Shown here: positions 1-5,192 of the stretch, one piece after another
How the letters are laid out: every line of letters begins with the position of its first letter
Numbering within the stretch: the stretch's first letter is position 1
Assembly: GCA_003154055.1 (NCBI GenBank)
Contig: PMCH01000146.1
Coordinates: 18,474-24,489 of the forward strand
Direction of reading: 5' to 3'
From: Acidobacteriaceae bacterium
Lineage (GTDB): Bacteria > Acidobacteriota > Terriglobia > Terriglobales > Acidobacteriaceae
Length of the DNA stretch: 6,016 bases
Notes under the pieces: generated by a model
Told to the model about the DNA's origin: nothing
The model's input: the letters and a program-made list of their open reading frames with translations, nothing else
Databases searched by the model: none
Translations under genes and position numbers: made by a program

Positions 1-267
1 GCTTCCGCATAGCGTTTCCCAAAGGTGTAGCTGCTGCCAGGAACCAGGCCAGTCACGATTCTGAATGCATGCGCAGGGCCGTACCGCACGGCTTCTGCGC
101 CCAGTGGGTCGCACCTGTAAGCGATTGCAACCACAGACGTTCATTGAGCGCGGGAGAAGGAGGATGGACCTGCCAGTGCGAGCCAGCGCCCCGGCTTGAC
201 AGAAAGTGTCAGCCGTAAAGCCGCAGTGCGATACTTCGCTTTTGGTCCCAAAAGAGCATCTTGCCCC
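1..267. other. Left-edge stretch without a supportable gene
   Basis: No reading frame here is convincing. On the minus strand two frames stay open to the window edge. One starts at an ATG near 145 and is Cys/Arg-rich. The other is open from about 142 and contains the segment VTGLVPGSSYTF, which loosely recalls the end of a fibronectin-III-like repeat, but it has no good start or ribosome binding site. On the plus strand a frame entering at base 3 closes at 216-218 and looks like noise. Two small dyads are visible: 192-215 (nine pairs around a bulged T, loop GAAAG) and 239-254 (CTTTTGG, two-base gap, CCAAAAG). Neither is followed by a T tract. A gene continuing beyond the left edge cannot be excluded. 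Confidence 0.4.
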
Positions 268-303
268 AAAAAAAGAAGGAGCATCGGATTGCTCCGATGC
301 TCC
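268..303 (-). terminator. Intrinsic terminator of the prepilin gene
   Basis: Read on the minus strand, an 11-bp perfect stem (arms 293-303 and 278-288) closes a four-base loop (289-292). It is followed by TTC and then seven consecutive T residues (268-277). The stem starts 44 nt after the prepilin stop codon. The plus-strand side has no T tract, so it should act only on minus-strand transcripts. This is one of the clearest non-coding signals in the window. Confidence 0.9.
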
Positions 304-347
304 CCTGGCTTGGACCCTCCCCAGGTACCTCGCCAAAACCCGTTCGA

Positions 348-845
348 TTAGATCGGGGTCGTTGCGGCCGGGCAAGTAGCTGCCAGCGCGCCAGTCGGGT
401 CAACCCGGACCACCGCGTCTTCAAACGAACAGAAGGCGCGAACACCGGTCTGGTTGGCAGTCGTCGGCTTCGCCGCGACTTGGTAGCCGGTGTTCAGGCC
501 GCCGCCGACAGTAGGTGTATATCCGTAGGTGTAGCCACCCTTGATGCCGGACGCCAGCACGCCATCAATCAGGCAAGCCGTGGCTGCCACTGGCGGGGTC
601 GGACAGGTAGCCGCAGGGCCGCCCGGGCCGAGCGACACGATCGTGGCGGCATAGCCCACGGCCGGGTAGGTGGAATTGTAGGAAACTTCCGCGGTGTTGA
701 TGGTGCGAATGCCGCTGGCGGCAGCCGACTCGTTGGCCGCAATACGCGCCCGCAGCAGGTTAGGAATAGCGATGGCAGCGATGATCAGGATGATCGCGAC
801 CACAATCAGCAGCTCGATCAGTGAAAAACCCTTCTGTTTCCGCAT
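348..845 (-). CDS. Type IV prepilin-like protein (class III signal, major/minor pilin or pseudopilin)
   Basis: A 165-residue protein with a classic prepilin N-terminus. The short basic leader MRKQKG ends in Gly6, the prepilin peptidase site. Phe7 is the residue expected to be N-methylated and Glu11 is the conserved Glu5 of the mature protein. A hydrophobic helix spans about residues 7-31, ending with PNLLRARIAANES. The C-terminal part is small, Gly/Ala/Thr-rich, and has four cysteines (81, 91, 139, 158) that could form two disulfides. The frame stays open upstream to 1004, but I start at the ATG at 845 because the leader should be short and GGAG lies at 857-860, 11 nt upstream. By family, such subunits are processed by PilD and assembled at the inner membrane into pili or type II secretion pseudopili. 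No assembly genes are adjacent. A sigma-54-like promoter upstream and an intrinsic terminator downstream suggest a monocistronic unit. Whether it is a major pilin, minor pilin or pseudopilin cannot be decided from the sequence. Confidence 0.93.
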   Translation of the reverse strand: MRKQKGFSLIELLIVVAIILIIAAIAIPNLLRARIAANESAAASGIRTINTAEVSYNSTYPAVGYAATIVSLGPGGPAATCPTPPVAATACLIDGVLASGIKGGYTYGYTPTVGGGLNTGYQVAAKPTTANQTGVRAFCSFEDAVVRVDPTGALAATCPAATTPI

Positions 846-889
846 TTTGAATTCGTCTCCGTTTGACTGTTGGACTGTTAAACTACTCT

Positions 890-903
890 GGTCATTGATG
901 ACC
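890..903 (-). promoter_or_regulatory. Perfect dyad in the prepilin leader
   Basis: GGTCAT and ATGACC flank a two-base centre, forming a perfect 14-bp inverted repeat. It lies just downstream of the start site predicted from the GG-N10-GC promoter (about 910), so it would be in the transcribed leader or act as an operator overlapping early transcription. A short direct repeat, GACTGTT at 865-871 and 873-879, follows it toward the gene. Function is unknown and chance is possible. Confidence 0.3.
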
Positions 904-920
904 ATCTCGCCTGATACAAA

Positions 921-936
921 AGCACTCGGAGGGCCA
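921..936 (-). promoter_or_regulatory. Sigma-54-like (-24/-12) promoter candidate for the prepilin gene
   Basis: On the minus strand the sequence TGGCCCTCCGAGTGCT has GG (935-934) and GC (923-922) separated by exactly 10 nt, preceded by T residues. It matches most conserved positions of the -24/-12 consensus TTGGCACG-N4-TTGCW. The predicted start is near 910, giving a leader of about 65 nt to the ATG at 845. Pilin genes in several bacteria are known to use sigma-54 with an NtrC-family activator such as PilR. The -24 element deviates at two positions and no sigma-70 promoter of comparable quality was seen. Confidence 0.45.
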
Positions 937-1040
937 AAAATGATGTGACTTAAGTGCATGGTACCGGAGAAACAACCCCTGTGCTTGCACTGTCCTTCCC
1001 CCACTGGTTACCTCTCCACTTGGGCTTCCATCTTCCCCAC

Positions 1041-1076
1041 TGACACTTTCAGAAAACCCTTTGACAATTTTTGACA
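1041..1076 (-). promoter_or_regulatory. Three phased TGTCA boxes, possible activator site upstream of the prepilin promoter
   Basis: TGTCA occurs on the minus strand at 1045-1041, 1066-1062 and 1076-1072. The offsets are 21 and 10 bp, close to two turns and one turn of the helix, so all three face the same side. They lie about 130-165 bp upstream of the predicted prepilin start, a usual distance for sigma-54 enhancer sites. From memory, Pseudomonas PilR sites carry a (C/G)TGTC core; two of the three boxes here fit that. On the plus strand the same bases read as two TTGACA hexamers, but no matching -10 lies downstream. Confidence 0.35.
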
Positions 1077-1247
1077 GCCTGACCGCTTGTTTGGTCTCGG
1101 GGCAAGCCCGCACAGCCTCCCTCCAGCCACGTCCTAAAGAACGAAGCGCAAAGGCTTTCTTGCGGTTCTCCGGATGCCAAGTGCAGCCATGGCTGACCGG
1201 CAGACTGCCCATCGACGGCCGCAACAGACAACCAGCCGCAGCCTTCT

Positions 1248-1362
1248 TCTGCAATCCGACTTCTCGCCTCTGTAATCCTATTCCAATTCTGCACTCTGAC
1301 TTCCCACTCTGCAATCGGGGTTTTTCCCGGCAATGCTTTCACCTCTGCATTATGACTTCCGC
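1248..1362. repeat. Degenerate ~20-bp direct repeats (five units)
   Basis: Units beginning TCTGCAATC or a close variant start at 1248, 1269, 1288, 1308 and 1344, with spacings of 21, 19, 20 and 36 bp. Three units continue as GACTTC after a further base or two. Units 2 and 4 diverge in their second half, and a GGGGTTTTTCCC insertion-like stretch follows unit 4. Units touch end to end with no spacers, which separates them from a CRISPR. The last unit directly abuts the predicted -10 of the oxygenase gene. Confidence 0.6.
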
Positions 1363-1383
1363 TAGAATGTTGCTCTCTCGGAG
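1363..1383 (+). promoter_or_regulatory. Candidate -10 box and SD of the Rieske oxygenase gene
   Basis: TAGAAT at 1363-1368 matches five of six positions of a sigma-70 -10 element. No good -35 is present at 16-18 bp upstream, so an activator may be needed if it is real. The predicted start near 1375 would give a very short leader containing GGAG at 1380-1383, five bases before the ATG at 1389. Confidence 0.35.
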
Positions 1384-1388
1384 ACCTG

Positions 1389-2477
1389 ATGCTCAACCAA
1401 CAACTCGATCCCGATCGCGATATCGCTCGCGCCGCCACTTTGCATGCGTCGTTTTACCACTCCGCGGAGAAGTTCCAGGAAGAGAAAGTCAGAATTTTTT
1501 CCAGCACCTGGCAGGTCGCCGGCCACGCCCGCCAGGCGCGCAATCCCGGCGACTACTTCACATTCGACCTGGTGGGCGAGCCGTTAGTGGTGGTGCGCGG
1601 CGAAGACGGCTACTTGCGCTGCTTCTATAACGTGTGCCGCCATCGCGCCGGCAATCCCGCTTCGGGCTGCGGATCGCGCAAGCTTTTCCGTTGCGGCTAT
1701 CACGGTTGGACCTACCGCCTGGACGGCGCTCTGCTGGTGACCCCTGAGTTTGACGGCGTACAGGATTTCGATCCGCGCGACTTCGGCCTGGTTCCGGTAC
1801 GCCTGGAAGAATGGTTCAACCTGATCTTCGTCAATCTCGATCCCGAGGCGCCCCCGCTGCAGGAATGCCTGGGCGATCTCCCGGCGCAAGCCGAGAAATT
1901 CCCCTTCCGCAGCATGAAGTTTTCCGAGCGCCGCAGCTACGACATGAAATGCAACTGGAAGACTTACGTGGACAACTACCTCGAGGGCTACCACCTGCCC
2001 AGTGTCCATCCCGCGCTCAATCGTGAATTGAACTACAACGCCTACACCGTGGAGTCGTATGCGCGGCACGTCCGCCAGTGGAGCCCGATCCGGGGCGCGC
2101 AGCCCGGCGACGAAACGCCGCGCCGCTACCCGGAAGCGCGCGAGGACCTGACCGCCGACTATTTCTGGATCTTCCCCAACTGGATGCTGAACTGCTATCC
2201 CGACAACGTCTCGCTGAACATCATTCTGCCGCTCGAACCCGAGCGCACTCTGGCGATTTTCGAGTGGTATCTGCCCGAAGAAAATCTGGGCAGCGAGGCC
2301 GCCCGCAAGTCGGTGAATTTCAGTGACGAGGTCCAGTTGGAAGATATGGCGATCTGTGAGATCGTCCAGAAAAACCTGCACTCCCGCAGCTACGATCACG
2401 GCCGCTACAGCGTGAAACAGGAGAGAGGTGTCCACGCCTTCCACCGCATGTACCGGGAACTGATGCCCGGAGCGTAA
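1389..2477 (+). CDS. Rieske [2Fe-2S] non-heme iron ring-hydroxylating-type oxygenase, alpha subunit
   Basis: A 362-residue cytosolic oxygenase. The N-terminal Rieske domain (about 35-150) carries the cluster ligands Cys83, His85, Cys102 and His105 in CRHR and CGYHGW. The C-terminal catalytic domain has NWKTYVDNYLEGYHLPSVH (189-207), giving iron ligands His202 and His207, with Asp319 (LED in QLEDMA) the likely third ligand. Glu199 sits where many ring-hydroxylating dioxygenases have the bridging Asp. Glu in this place is known from choline/carnitine/glycine-betaine-type monooxygenases, so a demethylase or N-hydroxylase-like activity is as plausible as aromatic hydroxylation. The length is normal for a stand-alone alpha subunit. 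The start at 1389 is supported by GGAG five bases upstream. These enzymes need electrons from a reductase (and sometimes a ferredoxin); none is adjacent, nor is a beta subunit. Substrate is unknown. Annotation as a Rieske oxygenase is secure; the exact subgroup is inference. Confidence 0.95.
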   Translation: MLNQQLDPDRDIARAATLHASFYHSAEKFQEEKVRIFSSTWQVAGHARQARNPGDYFTFDLVGEPLVVVRGEDGYLRCFYNVCRHRAGNPASGCGSRKLFRCGYHGWTYRLDGALLVTPEFDGVQDFDPRDFGLVPVRLEEWFNLIFVNLDPEAPPLQECLGDLPAQAEKFPFRSMKFSERRSYDMKCNWKTYVDNYLEGYHLPSVHPALNRELNYNAYTVESYARHVRQWSPIRGAQPGDETPRRYPEAREDLTADYFWIFPNWMLNCYPDNVSLNIILPLEPERTLAIFEWYLPEENLGSEAARKSVNFSDEVQLEDMAICEIVQKNLHSRSYDHGRYSVKQERGVHAFHRMYRELMPGA

Positions 2478-2490
2478 GAAAACAGGTTCA

Positions 2491-2518
2491 AGCCAAGAGC
2501 CAAGAGCCAAGAGCTAAG
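2491..2518. repeat. 7-bp tandem repeat between convergent genes
   Basis: AGCCAAG occurs three times in direct succession (2491-2511), followed by the variant AGCTAAG (2512-2518) and then AGCTTTT. The repeat fills most of the 36-bp gap between the oxygenase stop and the phosphatase stop and overlaps the latter: the phosphatase TAG (2516-2514) lies within the fourth unit. A seven-pair hairpin can be drawn at its end, but it is AU/GU-rich and a poor terminator. Confidence 0.85.
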
Positions 2519-3674
2519 AGCTTTTCTTCAGCAACAGACACGTCACATCATCCTGCTGCGGCGTGTTCCCCACGTGCCCATCCAGGTCCGCCAGCAAAAG
2601 GCGGAGCATGTCGGACGGAGTTGTCCCCGCGCCACTCTCCACCACTCGCACCAGATTCGGCTCGCCGTATTCCTCATCCTTGGTGTTGACCGCCTCCACC
2701 ACCCCGTCGGTGAAGATCACCAGCCAGTCTCCCGGGTTCAGCGTTGTCTCGCCCGCCTGATAGACGACCTCAGTAGAGATGCCCACCGGCATTCCGCCAA
2801 TATCGAGCCGCTCGATCGTCCCCGAACTCCGCCGCAGCATCGGCGCATTGTGCCCAGCATTGAGGTGGACGACCTTCCCTGTCGCCGGATCCAGTTCGGC
2901 AAAGAAGGCCGTTGTGAAGCGCACTCCACCCTGGCTGTTGGTGCAGGCATAGCGGTTTAAGCCCGCCACCAGTTCCGGAAGGGAAGCGTTGCTGCTGCAG
3001 ATCGTCCGCAGGCTGGCCTGGAAAGTAGCCATCAGCATGGCGGCCGGGATGCTCTTGCCCGCCACGTCGGCCACCACGAACAGCACGCGAGTGTCATCCG
3101 GCGTGGCCCCCGGACGCAGGATCACGTCGTAGTAGTCTCCCGCAACCGTATTCGCCGGACGCGTGGCATACGCAATCTGGTATCCCGGAATCTGCAGCGG
3201 CGCGCCCGGCAGCAGCCAACTCTGGATCTCCTTTGCGATCTCCAGGTCGCGCTTCATCACCACGCGGTCGGCGAGTTCGAGCAGCAGCAGCACCAGCAGC
3301 AGCAGCCCACCCCACATCCGCAGGTCGAACTCCACCACGTGGACCTGGCCTCCCCGGTCGGCGAAGGTAAATCCGCCCGACGGAAAGAACAGCAGTACCA
3401 GCGCGACCAGCAGCAATATGCGGCGCGCGGGACTCAGCTTTTCCAGGATGGCCCAGAACAGTTTCTTCGTGATGACCCAGGCGCGGTGCAGCCGGGAGTG
3501 TCCCTCGGCCTGGTCCAGCCCGTACGAATAGAAACGGTAGCTGGAGCGCGCGTCTTTTTCGAACTGCGACCAGAGCTGGTTGACCTCCAGTCCTTCGGTG
3601 ACGCGGTGCCAGAATTGCCGCGCGTTGGCGTGCAACCGGTGCCGGGGTGGGACAGTCTTCTGGGGAGAGGCCAT
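2514..3674 (-). CDS. Membrane-anchored PP2C/SpoIIE-family serine phosphatase (RsbU-like)
   Basis: A 386-residue protein. Residues 1-80 are basic and predicted cytosolic, with FWHRVTEGLE and an LWSQF segment. Two hydrophobic segments follow (about 85-98 and 119-134) with a short loop between. The linker IAKEIQSWLLP (146-156) is the helix typical just before SpoIIE/RsbU phosphatase domains. The catalytic domain (about 160-383) keeps the expected metal-site motifs: VAGDYYDV (Asp180), VADVAGKS (Asp203), LNAGHNAP (271-278), FTDGVVEA (Asp323) and QQDDVT (Asp375/Asp376), so it should be active. By family such enzymes dephosphorylate anti-sigma-factor antagonists in partner-switching pathways. No antagonist, kinase or sigma-factor gene is nearby, and no extracytoplasmic sensor domain is visible. 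The ATG at 3674 has no SD at normal distance (GGAG is 20 nt away), but TATAAT lies 12 nt upstream, suggesting a nearly leaderless transcript. The stop codon lies in the 7-bp repeat. Confidence 0.93.
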   Translation of the reverse strand: MASPQKTVPPRHRLHANARQFWHRVTEGLEVNQLWSQFEKDARSSYRFYSYGLDQAEGHSRLHRAWVITKKLFWAILEKLSPARRILLLVALVLLFFPSGGFTFADRGGQVHVVEFDLRMWGGLLLLVLLLLELADRVVMKRDLEIAKEIQSWLLPGAPLQIPGYQIAYATRPANTVAGDYYDVILRPGATPDDTRVLFVVADVAGKSIPAAMLMATFQASLRTICSSNASLPELVAGLNRYACTNSQGGVRFTTAFFAELDPATGKVVHLNAGHNAPMLRRSSGTIERLDIGGMPVGISTEVVYQAGETTLNPGDWLVIFTDGVVEAVNTKDEEYGEPNLVRVVESGAGTTPSDMLRLLLADLDGHVGNTPQQDDVTCLLLKKSS

Positions 3675-3686
3675 GGCGGAATGAAG

Positions 3687-3692
3687 ATTATA
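3687..3692 (-). promoter_or_regulatory. Perfect TATAAT -10 box just upstream of the phosphatase gene
   Basis: On the minus strand TATAAT at 3692-3687 is a consensus -10 in an otherwise GC-rich region. Transcription would begin near 3680, only about six bases before the ATG at 3674. The position 17 bp upstream (3715-3710) reads CCGCAC, so there is no recognisable -35. This supports the chosen start and an almost leaderless message, but it rests on one hexamer. Confidence 0.45.
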
Positions 3693-3813
3693 TTCTCCGG
3701 AGCGGCCACGTGCGGCACCGTCGCTTACTGGTCCTGCATGGCAGACACTGATGCAACCGCGTTACGGGCGTAATTCCCCCGGCAGGAAAATCGTGGAGGC
3801 CCACCCTGCCCGC

Positions 3814-4326
3814 ATGTCACGCTGGTTGCCTATGGCAAGCACTGGCACCGCGCCCGCAGCCGTTCCCACCCGAGCCCTGGTAGGCCCCGTACTTACCCAG
3901 GCCGGATTTCAATACTGGTACCTGGCCTGCTTTCCGGATTGCATCATCGCGGTTCGGCAGGGAATCTGGGCCGGACTTTGTCTGGCGATGACCGGCACCG
4001 TTCCCCCCGCGCACCTTGGACTTCTGGGCGCTCTGCTGGTGGGCCTGATGAAAGGCCGCGGCGAGAAATTGCGCCAGCAGGTGGAAGCGACATTACAAAG
4101 CACGCCCACATCGCGGCTTCGCGCGAAGCCGAATTCGGTCTACCAGACGATGCAGTTGCGTTCGATCACCTTCAAAGCAGGCGGCTTCGGTACATTGATC
4201 ACGCCGGACATCATTCTCGAAACCAAGAGCGGCAGCAAGCAGAAATACGGCATTCAGAAGCCGGAATTCGAGAAGGCCGGCGCGCTCATGAAACAGATGT
4301 ACCCGGACCTCTGCAAGACACTCTGA
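3814..4326 (+). CDS. Unrecognised small protein with a hydrophobic segment
   Basis: A 170-residue protein if started at 3814. Residues 31-48 (FQYWYLACFPDCIIAVRQ) are followed by a hydrophobic stretch (about 49-79) broken by TVPPAH, which could make one or two membrane passes. A Lys/Arg/Gln-rich helix (80-95) comes next. The C-terminal part (about 108-168) looks like beta strands plus a final helix: SITFKAGG, ITPDIILETKSG, KYGIQKPEFEKAGALMKQMYP. This recalls PH-like domains but is only an impression. GGAGG at 3795-3799 lies 14 nt before ATG 3814, rather far. In-frame ATGs at 3751 (no SD) and 3832 (no SD) are alternatives, so the N-terminus is uncertain. It is divergent from the phosphatase gene and convergent to the next gene, so it probably stands alone. 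I do not recognise a function. Confidence 0.72.
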   Translation: MSRWLPMASTGTAPAAVPTRALVGPVLTQAGFQYWYLACFPDCIIAVRQGIWAGLCLAMTGTVPPAHLGLLGALLVGLMKGRGEKLRQQVEATLQSTPTSRLRAKPNSVYQTMQLRSITFKAGGFGTLITPDIILETKSGSKQKYGIQKPEFEKAGALMKQMYPDLCKTL

Positions 4327-4417
4327 CCGGAAGCTATCGCGGCGAGCAGCTTCGGGGCCAAGCAGTTTCGAGGGCAACTAGCCAATCAGGATAGGGCTTT
4401 AGCCTTGCCGGTTCTCC

Positions 4418-4975
4418 TTACCGCGGCCAAAGCCACCCAAAAGTTCCTGCGGTCAGCAAGGCATAGACAAGCCCGTCGATGACTTCCTTAATGGTCGCTC
4501 CCCACATCTGACCTTTCCAGATGCCATTGCTCAGGTTCCCCAGTCCGTAGGCGAGGAACGCCGCGGTTCCGGCCACGCGATACACCACCAGATAGTGCGC
4601 GCCCAGGGCCACCGTGTGTCCGGTCAGATAGGCAACGAAGAAGCCGACCAGCAGGCAATAGCCGAACCACAGGCCCAGGAACTTCGGCATGGCGGGCGGC
4701 CCGTTGGGCATGATGTTCAGGAACCCCACCGGCCCCTGCTTGTACTTCTCGATCACGGCCGGAGACTTCATCTCCTGGTGCGTGCAGAAGGGGAAAATAT
4801 AGAGTCCGCGCTTCAGGTTGGAGGGCCGCAGTGCAGCGAGGATCTTGTCCTCGTCGGGCAGTTGGCGGTAGTCGCTTTGATGGTACTTCAGCAGCATGTG
4901 CATGACGGAACTGGCAATGAAGACGATCACCGCGGAAAGCACGATGGGCAGCCAAAGAGCGGAGAGGGAAACCAT
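4418..4975 (-). CDS. Unrecognised inner-membrane protein with about four helices
   Basis: A 185-residue hydrophobic protein. The first membrane helix is about 8-28 (LWLPIVLSAVIVFIASSVMHM). A soluble stretch of about 70 residues follows, containing KYHQSDYRQLPDED, FPFCTHQEM, and the likely conserved segment KYKQGPVGFLNIMPNGPP (78-94 region). Three more hydrophobic segments lie at about 98-117, 124-146 and 162-183. The start at 4975 is strongly supported by AAGGAGG (4988-4982) six bases before the ATG. The style, with a hydrophilic region between helix 1 and helix 2, resembles conserved hypothetical membrane proteins that I associate with Acidobacteriota and relatives. No enzymatic or transport motif is visible and I assign no function. 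It is convergent with the upstream small gene and divergent from the lipoprotein gene. Confidence 0.88.
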   Translation of the reverse strand: MVSLSALWLPIVLSAVIVFIASSVMHMLLKYHQSDYRQLPDEDKILAALRPSNLKRGLYIFPFCTHQEMKSPAVIEKYKQGPVGFLNIMPNGPPAMPKFLGLWFGYCLLVGFFVAYLTGHTVALGAHYLVVYRVAGTAAFLAYGLGNLSNGIWKGQMWGATIKEVIDGLVYALLTAGTFGWLWPR

Positions 4976-5023
4976 GCGCAGCCTCCTTATGTTTGTGATA
5001 CGAATGACGGAATTTTGCAGGCG

Positions 5024-5053
5024 AGGCTACGCCACGGGGGAGGTTGCGGTCAA
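5024..5053 (-). promoter_or_regulatory. Candidate sigma-70 promoter of the membrane-protein gene
   Basis: On the minus strand TTGACC (5053-5048) is a good -35 element. TAGCCT (5029-5024), 18 bp downstream, is a poor -10. Start would fall near 5017, giving a leader of about 40 nt that contains the perfect SD at 4988-4982. Spacing is right, but the -10 is weak. Confidence 0.3.
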
Positions 5054-5110
5054 GAGCGGACCGGGGCATGACCGGCCGCCCCATGCAGGACGGGATCTCG
5101 ATTCGTGATG

Positions 5111-5155
5111 AGGAACAAGGTCAGGAACCGGTTTAGGAACTAGGGCAGAGGAAAC
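5111..5155. repeat. 12-bp-period AGGAAC direct repeats
   Basis: AGGAAC occurs at 5111-5116, 5123-5128 and 5135-5140, exactly 12 bp apart. The degenerate form AGGAAAC at 5149-5155 follows 14 bp after the third. The six bases between copies are not conserved. The array ends about 37 bp before the lipoprotein ATG. It could be an array of protein-binding half sites or the remains of a minisatellite. Confidence 0.65.
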
Positions 5156-5177
5156 ACGAAATCCACCCTGCGAAGCT

Positions 5178-5183
5178 TAAAAT
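5178..5183 (+). promoter_or_regulatory. Candidate -10 box close to the lipoprotein start
   Basis: TAAAAT matches five of six -10 positions within the AT-rich patch 5176-5187. It lies nine bases before the ATG at 5193, and no SD is visible. If used, the message would be almost leaderless, as suggested for the phosphatase gene. No clear -35 is seen at 17 bp upstream. Confidence 0.28.
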
Positions 5184-5192
5184 ATAGCCATC

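Larger units (their letters stand above)
846..1388. other. Long divergent intergenic region between prepilin and oxygenase genes
   Basis: About 540 bp separates two divergently transcribed genes. The pilin side holds a leader with a dyad (890-903), a GG-N10-GC promoter candidate (921-936) and three TGTCA boxes (1041-1076). The oxygenase side holds five degenerate repeats (1248-1362), a TAGAAT -10 candidate (1363-1368) and an SD. The middle, roughly 1080-1247, shows no coding frame, RNA gene or repeat that I can support. ORFs crossing the region have no homology-like character and no SD. Confidence 0.6.

Noticed and set aside
1..150. Possible partial gene with a fibronectin-III-like fragment on the minus strand
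   Set aside because: Only about 45 codons, no good start or SD, and the other two minus-strand frames look equally open or protein-like; not enough to call.
261..824. Open frame of 187 codons on the plus strand across the prepilin gene
   Set aside because: It is antisense to a clear prepilin, Arg/Gly-rich with no domain-like pattern, and has no SD.
202..1050. 11-bp inverted repeat (202-212 and 1040-1050) flanking the prepilin unit, as mobile-element ends
   Set aside because: A few 11-bp inverted matches are expected by chance in 6 kb; there is no transposase and no target duplication.
1061..1076. Two TTGACA hexamers as plus-strand -35 elements
   Set aside because: No -10-like hexamer 16-18 bp downstream of either, and no gene starts nearby.
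1248..1362. CRISPR array
   Set aside because: The units are degenerate and abut each other without unique spacers, and no cas gene is present.
892..1438. Overlapping open frames on the minus strand in the gap between prepilin and oxygenase genes
   Set aside because: No SD, no recognisable protein pattern, and they cover the promoter-like elements and the repeats.
1584..2510. 308-codon open frame on the minus strand
   Set aside because: It mirrors the codons of the Rieske oxygenase, whose ligand motifs are intact on the plus strand; long antisense frames are expected in GC-rich genes.
4330..4353. Hairpin GAAGCT/AGCTTC just after the stop at 4326 as a terminator
   Set aside because: Only six pairs around a 12-base loop and no T tract on either strand.
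5063..5082. GGGGC/GCCCC dyad upstream of the membrane-protein gene
   Set aside because: A five-pair GC dyad with a ten-base loop is common in GC-rich DNA, and nothing nearby supports a function.
4488..5084. 198-codon minus-strand frame overlapping the membrane-protein gene
   Set aside because: It is an Arg/Ala/His-rich out-of-frame reading of the same region; the membrane-protein frame has the perfect SD and helices.
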